From Cryptosporangium aurantiacum (GTDB lineage Bacteria > Actinomycetota > Actinomycetes > Mycobacteriales > Cryptosporangiaceae): 64,000 bases of DNA. Of this stretch, positions 24,623-32,938 are shown piece after piece; within the stretch, counting starts at the first letter, position 1; each line of letters starts with the position of its first letter. Both the position numbers and the translations under genes were made by a program. The DNA is taken from assembly GCF_900143005.1 (NCBI RefSeq), contig NZ_FRCS01000006.1:248001-312000 (forward strand), given 5' to 3'. The notes beneath the pieces were generated by a model, which was not told the DNA's origin, ran no database searches, and saw nothing but the letters and a program-made list of their open reading frames with translations.

Positions 24623-26992
24623 GTGGCGTACGGGTTGGGGATCGACTACGGCACTTCCCACACGGTCGTCGTCGTGGAGCCGCAGGGCGGTAAACCGGAG
24701 CCGATGCTGTTCGACGCGTCGCTGCTCCTTCCGTCCGGTGTGTACGCGCCGGACGCAGGTGGTTTGGTGGTCGGCACGGACGCGGAGCGTGGCGCGCGGA
24801 TCGACCCCGGCCGGTACGAACCGAATCCCAAGCGGCACATCGACGAACGCGAGTTGCTGCTCGGAACGGCGGAGGTGCCTGTTGCCGCGGCGATCGGCGC
24901 GGTACTCGCACGGGCCGCCGGCGAGGCGCAGCGGACGATGGGCGGGCCGCCCACCCGGGTCGTACTGAGCCATCCGGCCGAGTGGAGAACGCACCGGCGG
25001 GCCGTACTGCTGGAAGCCGCTGCCAGGGCAGGGCTCGAGGAGCCCGAGCTGGTGCCCGAGCCGGTGGCCGCCGCCGCGCACTTCACCGGGGTTCTCGGTC
25101 AGCGGGTCGACCCGGGCTCCACCGTGGTGGTCTATGACTTCGGCGGTGGAACGTTCGACGTGAACGTGCTGCGCCGCCGTCCCGACCAGGGCTGGGAGGT
25201 CCTCGCGACGGCGGGCTTGGACGATGTCGGCGGCGTCGATCTGGACGCCGCGCTGGTCGCGCACGTGGGTGCGGTCGCGGCGGCACGGGACGCGGACGGC
25301 TGGCGGCGCATCGACCGTCCGGCGACGGCCACCGACCGGAAGTACCGCCGGCTGCTCTGGGCGGACGTCCGGGCGGCGAAAGAGCAGCTCAGCCGCGCCA
25401 GCTCGACGCTGATCCCGGTTCCGGTGCTGGAGATCGACGTGCCGGTGACGCGCGAGGAGTTCGAGGCGCTGGCGCGTCCGTGGCTCGATCGGACGGTGGC
25501 GCTGACGACGTCGACGCTGTTCGGCGCCGGCGTGAGCGCGAAGAACCTGGCCGGGGTCTTCCTCGTGGGTGGATCCTCGCGGATTCCGCTGGTGGGGACG
25601 TTGCTGCACCGGGCGCTGGGGGTGCCGCCGGTCGCGTTGGAGCAGCCGGAGCTCGTGGTGGCGCTGGGGACGCTGCGGGTGGCCGCGGTCCAGGCGGGCG
25701 CGCCGTCGCCCCCGACCCCGGCCCCGAGAGGCCCGGTCCCGAGCGTCGCAGGCCCGGTCCCGAGCGTCGCAAGCCCGGCCTCGGGTGCGGCAGCGCCGGT
25801 CCCGAATGTGGCAGGCGCGGACCGGGGCGGGGCGTCGTCTGCACGCGCGAGCGCACCCCCCGAAGTGGGGATGCCGACGCACCCGGGGATGACGCACGGC
25901 GGGACGGCAGGGCCAGCGCCCGCGGGAACGAGTGCACACGCGGTCGCCGCGGGCGGGGCGGAAGGCCGTCGGGCGCGGCGGCTGATCCCGCACCCGGGGC
26001 TGCTCGCGATCGTGGTGCTAGTCCTGGTGGCGGGCGCGGCACAGGCGATCCAGATCGGGCTGCTGTCCGCGCACCAGCTGGCGGCGGACCCCGAGGTGTA
26101 CGCCCACGGGCTGAGCCTGACCGGGCCAATGCCCTTCTGCGCCCTGTACGCGGCGATCGTGGCGACAGCCGCGCGCCGATGGGTCTGGGCCGGGGTCACG
26201 GCGGCCAGCCTGATCGGGCTGGTGCTGCTCCGCGTGCTCTCGAAGCTCGAGCCGGGTCTCACCTCGTGGCCGTGGCTGGGATGGGCGTTCCACGCCGACC
26301 GACTCGAATCCCTGACCCGGCCGGCGACCGGATCGTTCTTCGCCCTCGCGTTGGCGGCCCTGCCACTCCTCGCCTTCGCCGTGCGGGGGCCTCGGGCCCC
26401 GGTCACGTCCCCGCGGCTCGCGGACGCCCGTCCGGCCCGGGCCCTGCTGACGCTCTCGGCGCTGTGCGTGATCCTCACCGTCGGCGGTGTGCTCTCCCTG
26501 GCGTTCCGAGATCGCGGGGCCCGCGCGACGTTCACGTTCCGGCTTTTCCGGTCGGCGGTCGAGCGTGTCGAATCGAACTACACCGAGTACACGCCGACGG
26601 TCCCCACCGTCGGGCTCGGCAACCTCGCGTCCTCGTGGGTCACCGACTGGCCTGCCATCAGCTTCTGGAGCGCGGGCTGGATGCTCGGGGTCGGTGTGGC
26701 CGTCGTCGCCATGGCCCGTTCGATCGCTTTCGCGCAGCTGCGGTGGACCGCGGTGGTGGGCGCGACCACGGCGCTGTCGCTCGCTGTCGGCGCGGGCCTG
26801 GACGCTGCGTCGACGAGTACCGGATCGTTTCCGCTCGCGGGTCTGGCCCTGATGGGCACTGTGCTGGTGGTCGGCCCGATCGCGTACGCCGCGCAGGAAC
26901 TCTGGAGGACGTCGCGAGCCTCCTCACAGGAGTCCGACGGCGGCCCGAGCCAACCGGCGGACCCCCACCACGCGCAGCATGTTGCCCGGTGA
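24623..26992 (+). CDS. Hsp70-like ATPase fused to a polytopic membrane domain
   Basis: A 789-residue protein. Residues 1-365 form an Hsp70/DnaK-like actin-fold ATPase: phosphate 1 GLGIDYGTSHT (4-14), phosphate 2 YDFGGGTFDVNVL (171-183) and adenosine motif GVFLVGGSSRIPLV (about 312-325). No peptide-binding domain follows. Instead a proline-rich low-complexity linker (about 366-455, encoded partly by two perfect 21-bp repeats at 25730-25771) leads to about eight transmembrane helices from 456 to 770. The GTG start gives MAYGLGIDYG, close to the family start. No J-protein or GrpE gene is near. The ATPase would sit in the cytoplasm, tethered to the membrane. Confidence 0.87.
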   Translation: MAYGLGIDYGTSHTVVVVEPQGGKPEPMLFDASLLLPSGVYAPDAGGLVVGTDAERGARIDPGRYEPNPKRHIDERELLLGTAEVPVAAAIGAVLARAAGEAQRTMGGPPTRVVLSHPAEWRTHRRAVLLEAAARAGLEEPELVPEPVAAAAHFTGVLGQRVDPGSTVVVYDFGGGTFDVNVLRRRPDQGWEVLATAGLDDVGGVDLDAALVAHVGAVAAARDADGWRRIDRPATATDRKYRRLLWADVRAAKEQLSRASSTLIPVPVLEIDVPVTREEFEALARPWLDRTVALTTSTLFGAGVSAKNLAGVFLVGGSSRIPLVGTLLHRALGVPPVALEQPELVVALGTLRVAAVQAGAPSPPTPAPRGPVPSVAGPVPSVASPASGAAAPVPNVAGADRGGASSARASAPPEVGMPTHPGMTHGGTAGPAPAGTSAHAVAAGGAEGRRARRLIPHPGLLAIVVLVLVAGAAQAIQIGLLSAHQLAADPEVYAHGLSLTGPMPFCALYAAIVATAARRWVWAGVTAASLIGLVLLRVLSKLEPGLTSWPWLGWAFHADRLESLTRPATGSFFALALAALPLLAFAVRGPRAPVTSPRLADARPARALLTLSALCVILTVGGVLSLAFRDRGARATFTFRLFRSAVERVESNYTEYTPTVPTVGLGNLASSWVTDWPAISFWSAGWMLGVGVAVVAMARSIAFAQLRWTAVVGATTALSLAVGAGLDAASTSTGSFPLAGLALMGTVLVVGPIAYAAQELWRTSRASSQESDGGPSQPADPHHAQHVAR

Positions 26993-27048
26993 TCGGTAAT
27001 ACGTGAGGGAGTCGCGCCTCGACGTCGATGCGCGGTCAGCAGAGGAGG

Positions 27049-27090
27049 TGGTCAACCACCGCCCTGGCGGGCCAGGGCGGTGGTTGACCA
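27049..27090. terminator. Perfect 20-bp hairpin between convergent genes
   Basis: TGGTCAACCACCGCCCTGGC (27049-27068), a 2-nt GG turn, then its exact reverse complement (27071-27090). It lies 57 bp after the Hsp70-like stop and 1 bp before the stop of the convergent esterase gene, ideally placed as a bidirectional terminator. Its length and perfection are unusual. Confidence 0.85.
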
Positions 27091-27091
27091 G

Positions 27092-28414
27092 CTAGCCGGC
27101 GCTTACCGGAGTGACGACATGACGGTGAACGACGACGTCGAACCACTGCCGTGGTGTTCCGCCGGACAGGTAGGACGCGAGTCCGTCCTCCGGGACGCCG
27201 CGGGTCCGGGTGGGTGCGTCGAGCCACGTGTGTACCGGACCGGGAACGCGCCCCCGCAGGTCGAGGGAGAACTGGTCGGCGCGGACGGCTCGGAACGGGG
27301 CTTCCAGCCAGTCGGGCGCAGCCGGCGGCAACGCCACGGCCTGCCCGTCGGGGGCCGCGCTGCCGCGGTCGAGCGTGAAGCCGATCGACAGGTAACGACG
27401 CCCGTACCAGTCGCGGATGAAGGAGCCGACGCTGGCGAACTTCGAGGCCAGATACTGCGCGTAGGTCAACTGCAACGCTGCGCCATCGACGGTATGCCCG
27501 CTGGCCGCCCAGTAGGCGACCTTGTCGCCGAAGAACTGTTGCGTCCACCGCAGGTTCTTCGCGGCGTGCGCGTCGCGGTAGGCGAGCGGGTTGGAATCCG
27601 CGAACTGTTCGTAGAAGCCCACGATCTGCCGGGCGTGCTGCAGGTGTAGTTCGTGCCTACGGTCTCCGGGCTCATGTGGCACCGAGGTGACCAGCCGGTA
27701 CAAGTCCCGAGCGTGCCGAACGTAGGGCGCCTTGTCGCGGACCTGCTGCGCGTACCACTGCGCATGGACCCGCATGTCGTCGCTCTTCGGCGTCAGCGGC
27801 CTCAGGTGGGTGCGTACCTGGGCCAGCCGGTCGGGCGCACGCTCGGCAACGTAAGCCTCCACCAGCTGGTAGACCGCCGGACGGGTCCCGTACCCCTCGA
27901 CACCCACGAACGTCACGTCGTCGTGGTGACGGACGTTCCAGGCACGGATCCACCGCAGTACGTCCGCGACGTCCGTGGATCGCCAGGCAGTGCTCATTGC
28001 GCCCACCAGGCCCGCCAGGTCGCCCTCGCCGGTCCGCAGATACTGATTGATCCGCAGACCGAGGCTCCAGTCCTCCTCCCAGGCGATGGTCCGGTAGCCG
28101 AGGCCCTCCACTAGGAGCCGGAGTACTCGGTGCTTCAGCGCCGTGATCTCCGCGGCGCCGTGCACCGCCTCACCGAGCCCGACGATCTTCGCGTCGGCGA
28201 TCGCACGGCGAAGGTGTCCGAGATCGGTGAGCGGAGCCGCCGGATCGATCGTCGTCAGTGGCCGGGCCGCGTGTTGCGCCCATTGCGCCACCGCGCGGTT
28301 GTCATCGCCGGTCCCGGCCTGGGCGGGCAGGGCTCCGACGGAGAGGGTAGCGATCGCGAGGATGCTCGCGAATGCGCGGACCAGAACCGTGCGGCGCTGC
28401 CTCCGTGCGTACAT
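27092..28414 (-). CDS. Secreted erythromycin-esterase-like protein
   Basis: A 440-residue protein with a Sec signal peptide (VRAFASILAIATLSVGALPA, cleavage near AQA-GT). The mature part has the erythromycin esterase/EreA-like fold: VGLGEAVHGAAEITALKHRV with the catalytic-type Glu and His, LLVEGLGYRTIAWEEDW, VTFVGVEGYG and WAASGHTVDG. Intracellular Ere enzymes open the macrolide lactone; this secreted version more likely has another substrate. It ends at the strong hairpin 27049-27090. ATG 28414 is preceded by GAGGATT. Confidence 0.85.
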   Translation of the reverse strand: MYARRQRRTVLVRAFASILAIATLSVGALPAQAGTGDDNRAVAQWAQHAARPLTTIDPAAPLTDLGHLRRAIADAKIVGLGEAVHGAAEITALKHRVLRLLVEGLGYRTIAWEEDWSLGLRINQYLRTGEGDLAGLVGAMSTAWRSTDVADVLRWIRAWNVRHHDDVTFVGVEGYGTRPAVYQLVEAYVAERAPDRLAQVRTHLRPLTPKSDDMRVHAQWYAQQVRDKAPYVRHARDLYRLVTSVPHEPGDRRHELHLQHARQIVGFYEQFADSNPLAYRDAHAAKNLRWTQQFFGDKVAYWAASGHTVDGAALQLTYAQYLASKFASVGSFIRDWYGRRYLSIGFTLDRGSAAPDGQAVALPPAAPDWLEAPFRAVRADQFSLDLRGRVPGPVHTWLDAPTRTRGVPEDGLASYLSGGTPRQWFDVVVHRHVVTPVSAG

Positions 28415-28783
28415 AGGAATCCTCCTCGGGTCTCGCCTACACCCTGTCGGTCCGAGAACGCCTCTTCGTCATCCCTGTGACGTCATCCGTCGTACGTCGA
28501 CGCGCGTATATGGACCCGCCGACGACCCTCGGTAGGCGACGCCCCCGAGACGCCAAAAAGGACCAATCCGAGGCGGACGCGCAGCCCTGCGCCGGTACGC
28601 CCGCCGAGCTAGTCACCGGCCGTCGCGGCACGCATCCCGCGCCTACGCACCGACGCGTACGTGCGATGCCGTCGAGCGACTGACGCGCCGGGTGCGCGTG
28701 AAGAGGATCGTCGAGTCGCGGAATCGCAGTTCGCGGCGCGCATCCGGTTCGCCGCGATCACGGCCCGGGAATGCGGGGAAATC
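28415..28783. other. 369-bp intergenic stretch
   Basis: Divergent gap between the esterase gene and the FAD monooxygenase gene. It should hold two promoters. Only random-looking open frames are present; no repeat, RNA gene or relic was recognised. Confidence 0.4.
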
Positions 28784-29916
28784 ATGGACGTGCTCGTCGT
28801 CGGCGGCGGAATCGGCGGGCTGGCACTGGCTCACGGCCTGCTCATCGACGGTCATCGAGTCACCGTGCTCGAGCGCGGTGACGGCCCGGCAACGGGCGGC
28901 GCGGCGGTCAGCATCTTCAGCAACGGGGCGGCGGCGCTGGCCGGGCTGGGCGTGGACGTCTCCGACCTCGGTAGCGAGTTCGAAGTGCTGCGCACGACGA
29001 GCGCCTCCGGCCGCCCGATCATGGAGGTGGACCTGGCACCGATGCGCGCACGTACAGGCTTCGGAGTCCGCGCGATCGCCCGGGCCGATCTGATCGGCCG
29101 GTTGACCGATGGACTGCCGGCGGAGGTGATCCGCTACGGCGCTCGGGTCGAGTCGGCACGGGTCGACGGGCCGCCCGCGGCCGTGCTGACCGATGGCGAG
29201 GCCGTGCGGGCCGATGTCATCGTCGGCGCGGACGGATACCGTTCGGTCGTCCGGCGGAGCGTGCTCGGGCCGCCGGAAGCCAAGCCAGTCGGCTGGGACA
29301 CCTGGCAGGGCCTCACCCGTATTCTGCCCGGCTTCGCCGCTGGCCGGATCGGACGCATCGTCGTGGGCAGAGCCGGGATGGTCGGCTTGCTGCCTGCCGG
29401 TGAGGGGCGATGCCAGTGGTGGTTCGACGTGCGAGTCGGCGACCTCGCACCGGGAACCGGCGTCGCCACCCAGTTACGGAAGTATTCGCCGCCTACACCG
29501 AGCCAGTTCCGGAGCTCCTGGACGGGATCCGGGACGCGGACATCGGCCGCTACCCACACCTGCTGCACGAGGTACCCCGGCGCTGGGGCACCGGCACGGT
29601 CACGCTGCTAGGGGACGCCGCCCATGTGTTCCCTCCGTCCCAGGCTCAGGGCGCCAACCAGGCGATCGAGGACGCCTGGCTGTTGACGCGCGCCCTGCGT
29701 CACGCTGCCGTCGAGCCGGCACTGCGCGGCTACGAGGCCCGGCGCGCCCGCCGGGTGCGCCTGGTCGCCAGGCTGGCCGCCAGCGAGAGCACGAACCGGG
29801 TGCCGCCCTCTCCGCTCGCCGCGCTCTCCCGGTCGCTCCGGCCGAGCCTCGCGGGGCGCCTCTACACCCACCTGCTCTACCGGTACAGCAGCGTCCTCCA
29901 CGACGAGCAACCCTGA
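28784..29916 (+). pseudogene. FAD-dependent monooxygenase with a single frameshift
   Basis: The first frame carries the FAD motif MDVLVVGGGIGGLALAHGLL, VRAIARADLIGRL and the GD-like VIVGADGYRSVVR, up to about 29470. The rest of the protein continues in another frame: EVFAAYTEPVPELLDG, GDAAHVFPPSQAQGANQAIE and YEARRARRVRLVARLAASES, ending at 29916. Joined, they give a full-length (about 375 residue) aromatic-ring-hydroxylase-like protein, so one indel between about 29465 and 29485 explains everything. It may be a true recent mutation or a sequencing error. ATG 28784 follows GGGGAA. Confidence 0.8.
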
Positions 29917-30462
29917 CGACCGACGTCGGCATCATGCTCAATACGTGGCAGGTGCTGTCCGGCGGACGTGCCGATATGAGGGCGCAACCCGAGATCACTC
30001 AGCGTGACCTGCGAACAGATCCGAAGGATAGCCGCGCAGGGTGACGCTGGATGCTCAGGTTGGGGCGAACATGGCCGTGGATGCCGAAGGGGATGCCTCA
30101 GCAAAGGTCCGCAAGGTCCCCCGGCGGACGAGCTGAGCTACTACTCGAAACTGCCGAGGGCGTCGTCTACCTGTATGGCGCCGGGCGGGACTGAGGGATT
30201 TCGTCGGTGGGGGGTGATCCGACAAGCTGGAGGCCGCCCTCACGCTAAATCCGTTCGGAGACCGCGTCTCCGACGAGCTGTACGCCGGGGCGGCCGTCAA
30301 CTACGACGATAAGCACCCCGCGGATCCCCGCTCGGCTCGCTCGCCGCCGCGACAGCCAGAACGTTCGCCCGCGAACGCTGGCGACGACGAAGGGCTTCCG
30401 CAGCGGCCGCCGCAGCACGCATTCAGGCGTGGCCTGCCGCGCGGACGGGTAAGGGGGCGGAC
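29917..30462. other. 546-bp stretch with no recognised gene
   Basis: Several short frames end quickly, for example RAELLLETAEGVVYLYGAGRD (its stop lies near 30193) and LEAALTLNPFGDRVSDELYA near 30226, which look like coding relics but match no family I recognise. The DNA is slightly less GC-rich in parts. No clear repeats or RNA genes. Confidence 0.4.
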
Positions 30463-30678
30463 ATGAGAACAGAGCACAACGCCGGACAGGTCAACTGGTC
30501 CCGTCGGGTCGCGCGAATCACGCTCGGCGCGTTCGTCGGCGCCGTCGCGGGTCTACTCGCCGGCTTGGCTCTGCTCCTGCTGGATGCGACCGACAATCCT
30601 TTCTGGACCGCGAGCGTCGGCCTCGGAGTCGGCGCCGTGGCGTCGGCGACCTGGGACCTCTTCGCGACCAAGCCATGA
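30463..30678 (+). CDS. Small membrane protein, unknown function
   Basis: A 71-residue protein with two hydrophobic stretches: ITLGAFVGAVAGLLAGLALL, then LLDATDNPFWTASVGLGVGAVASATWDLF. ATG 30463 has AAGGGGG about 6 bp upstream, a good ribosome site. The positively charged N-terminus (NWSRRVARI) suggests its N-terminus is inside. No family recognised; it stands alone between decayed regions. Confidence 0.6.
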   Translation: MRTEHNAGQVNWSRRVARITLGAFVGAVAGLLAGLALLLLDATDNPFWTASVGLGVGAVASATWDLFATKP

Positions 30679-31149
30679 CTGCGTTGGGTCACACCTTCGC
30701 GCAGCAACCGGCCACTTCTTCCCGCTGACGCATCACGATCGAGCCCGCCCAGCAAGTCCGGTGTGCCACCGACCGCCTTGACCAGGCCGACGGGCCGCCG
30801 CGGCCGCCGCCCTCCGCGACGCCGACTGCCGCTACCGCGGCGGAAGCGGCCTTGCGACACGCCGATCAGAGGACAGACGGGATCGATTACGCGCACCGCG
30901 ACCACGCTGACTCGCGCGTCCCACCTGCAACGGAGCGGCGGTTCGACGGCTATTGCGCCCGGGGAAGCCCTACCGGCAGTTGCGCCTCGCCGCTCGGGTC
31001 ACCGTACTCCCGCTGGGCGCGACCGCCGGGCAGGAGAATTACAAGACGGTCGGCGGGAGACCTTACGCTGTCGCTGTGGACGTCGCCGAGAGTGTCGCTG
31101 TACCTGATGAGGTCCAGCCGGTGACCTGCGACGCTCCAGGTGGTGGCTT
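30679..31149. other. 471-bp stretch with coding relics
   Basis: A frame from about 30950 to 31153 ends in GGRPYAVAVDVAESVAVPDE, then VQPVTCDAPGGGL, and its TGA overlaps the GTG of the next ORF, as in a real operon. It looks like the C-terminus of a protein whose 5' part is lost. The family is not recognised. The rest is arginine/proline-rich noise. Confidence 0.35.
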
Positions 31150-31464
31150 GTGAAGGAGTCCTTTGACGACTTCTATCGCAAGCACTTCCGCGCGGTCAGC
31201 CGGATGCTCGCCCCGCTTTGGGACCCTCAGCCGGTACCGCGTTTCCGGATCGCCCCGTGGCACATCAACGCGAGGCTCGCCGCGGCGCATGCCCGTATCG
31301 CTTCGCTTCTCCAGTGGGTTCGGGTGCGAGGGCTGCGGGCTGCGATAGGTCAGGGCGGGGCCGCACCGCCATCGGAGATGCTCGCCTCCTCCGTCCGGCT
31401 GGTGCGCGGACCGACCCCCGTAGGGCGGCTTCAAGGCCCCTACGGGCGTTTCGCGCTGATCTGA
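31150..31464 (+). pseudogene. Truncated ECF sigma factor N-terminus
   Basis: The frame starts with a GTG that overlaps the preceding stop and encodes MKESFDDFYRKHFRAVSRML, a typical start of region 2 in ECF sigma factors (Phe-Asp-x-Phe-Tyr-x-x-x-Phe). After about 22 residues the sequence turns into unrelated, low-quality coding sequence and stops at 31464. Regions 2.2-4 are absent, so it cannot be a working sigma factor. Confidence 0.45.
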
Positions 31465-31540
31465 CGCCGCCGCAGCGCGATTCGTCCTCTCCTCGTCCGA
31501 GAGGCAAATCGTGTTCCTCCTTTTGTATGCCCTGACCACC

Positions 31541-31777
31541 ATGTCCACACCGGTCGTCTACTGGGTGTGCGGCGTGACCTTCGTGGCTGCGCTCTTCGTC
31601 GGCGTCGCCCTGTGGGTGGCCCTGTTCAGCAAGGACCCGGCGCGGGCGCGCCGGGCGCACTCGCTCGTTCGGGATCTGCTGCGATGGAACCCCGACGGCG
31701 AGGCGACCGAGCAGCCGAAGTCGACGCGCCGTCGGCGTCCTGCCCGGCGGCGCCGGTCGTCCGGCGGCTCCAGGTGA
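31541..31777 (+). CDS. Small membrane protein, unknown function
   Basis: A 78-residue protein: MSTPVVYWVCGVTFVAALFV and GVALWVALFSKD form one transmembrane helix, followed by a cytoplasmic ARRAHSLVRDLLRWNPDGEA and a basic RRRRPARRRR tail. Short actinobacterial membrane proteins of this form are common but unnamed. An earlier in-frame start at 31511 is possible. Its stop overlaps the GTG of the recombinase-like ORF by 4 bp, so the two are coupled. Confidence 0.65.
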   Translation: MSTPVVYWVCGVTFVAALFVGVALWVALFSKDPARARRAHSLVRDLLRWNPDGEATEQPKSTRRRRPARRRRSSGGSR

Positions 31778-32004
31778 GCGGTCGCCGGGCAGGCCGGAAA
31801 CGGTCCTGCCCGGACGAGGTGGTCCGGAAGGTCGTCGAGCTGCACCGGTCAGGTCTTCGCCCCCAGGCGATCAGTGACGCGATGAACGCCGGCGGCTACC
31901 TCACTCCGAGCGGCAAGGGCCGTTGGTCGAGGTCGACCGCGTACCAACTGCTCGGCACTTGGGCCGCGCGTGACCTGCTGAACGGCGACGAGGGCACCGC
32001 GTAA
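31774..32004 (+). CDS. Small recombinase-like helix-turn-helix protein
   Basis: A 76-residue basic protein. RKRSCPDEVVRKVVELHRSG then LRPQAISDAMNAGGYLTPSG and RWSRSTAYQLL match the DNA-binding linker found in large serine recombinases after the catalytic domain, with helix-turn-helix character. The catalytic resolvase domain is absent. Either it is a stand-alone DNA-binding protein or a well-preserved relic. GTG start overlaps the previous stop (GTGA). A strong hairpin follows at 32020-32055. Confidence 0.6.
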   Translation: MSGRRAGRKRSCPDEVVRKVVELHRSGLRPQAISDAMNAGGYLTPSGKGRWSRSTAYQLLGTWAARDLLNGDEGTA

Positions 32005-32019
32005 GCGGTAGCTCGTTAC

Positions 32020-32055
32020 GAGGTCCCGCACCTGCGTGTTGAGGTGCGGGACCTC
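32020..32055 (+). terminator. Intrinsic terminator hairpin
   Basis: GAGGTCCCGCACCT (32020-32033), an 8-nt loop, and its exact complement AGGTGCGGGACCTC (32042-32055). It sits 16 bp after the recombinase-like ORF and ahead of the convergent TetR gene, so it probably ends the 31541-32004 transcript. Confidence 0.75.
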
Positions 32056-32167
32056 TCGGCCGGGCCGTCGGTACGGGAGCGCAGCGAAGACCGTGATCGA
32101 CCTCATGCGGCACGACGACAACTCGGGGGCAGTAAGGGCAGGAGCGTATCCGCTCCGGTCACCACGG

Positions 32168-32803
32168 CTAGGTGAGGCCGTCGATCGCGTACCGCTGCAC
32201 GAACGAGGCAACCGACGCCGGATCGTCCGCCGCATACGCGATCGAAGCCTGGAAGACCGTGAAGGAAAGGATGATCCGGGCCAGCCACTCGCTGGCATCC
32301 GCAACGTCGAGATCGGACCGCACCTCGCCGTTCCGGCGCGCGCTCTCCAGGAACGGGCGCAGAAGCCGCGCCGTCCGCACCAGCGCATGCGCGCCCTGGG
32401 TGGCGAGCATGCGAACCATGGCCACCCGATTGGCCTCCGGATCGTCGACGTCCGGATGGATCGCCCTCACCATGAGCTCAGACAATGCGCCGAGCCGGGC
32501 GGAGAGCGTCGGCTGCGGCTCCATGAGGGCCGCAGCCTCGGCGAAGAACCGGTCCGCGCCGCGGTTGGACAACGCGTCGAGCAGGACTTCTCTCGATTCG
32601 AAGTACCGATAGAGGGTGCCGCGCGAGACCCCCGCCCCTCGCGCGACGTCCGCCATGCTCGTTTTGCCCGCACCGATCTGCTGCACGAGCCGGTCGGTCG
32701 CGTCGAGCAGTCGATCGCGGATCGCCCCCTCCAGTGGCACGCCACCACCGGTCCCACTGCGCAGCGGAATCACATCGCCGTTCCAGCCGGCGCGGTCGGC
32801 CAT
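32168..32803 (-). CDS. TetR/AcrR-family regulator of the catabolic island
   Basis: A 211-residue regulator. HTH: IRDRLLDATDRLVQQIGAGK and VSRGTLYRYFESREVLLDAL. C-terminal domain: VRSDLDVADASEWLARIILS and FTVFQASIAYAADDPASVAS. ATG 32803 follows GAGGGACT. It is divergent from the amidohydrolase at 32939, so it is the likely repressor of the 32939-39933 gene set. Its C-terminal half is closely matched, at protein and DNA level, by the truncated gene at 39970 on the far side of the same gene set. Confidence 0.88.
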   Translation of the reverse strand: MADRAGWNGDVIPLRSGTGGGVPLEGAIRDRLLDATDRLVQQIGAGKTSMADVARGAGVSRGTLYRYFESREVLLDALSNRGADRFFAEAAALMEPQPTLSARLGALSELMVRAIHPDVDDPEANRVAMVRMLATQGAHALVRTARLLRPFLESARRNGEVRSDLDVADASEWLARIILSFTVFQASIAYAADDPASVASFVQRYAIDGLT

Positions 32804-32938
32804 CCGAGTCCCTCGCTTCACCCGCCGAGATCGTCGGCGCAACCACTGGACACTTGAACAGATTGTGTCTTACCGTTTCGGCGACCGCAACGGCGATCCC
32901 GCACGGGGCGAGGGTTGCCGATCCACGGAGGTGTTCCC

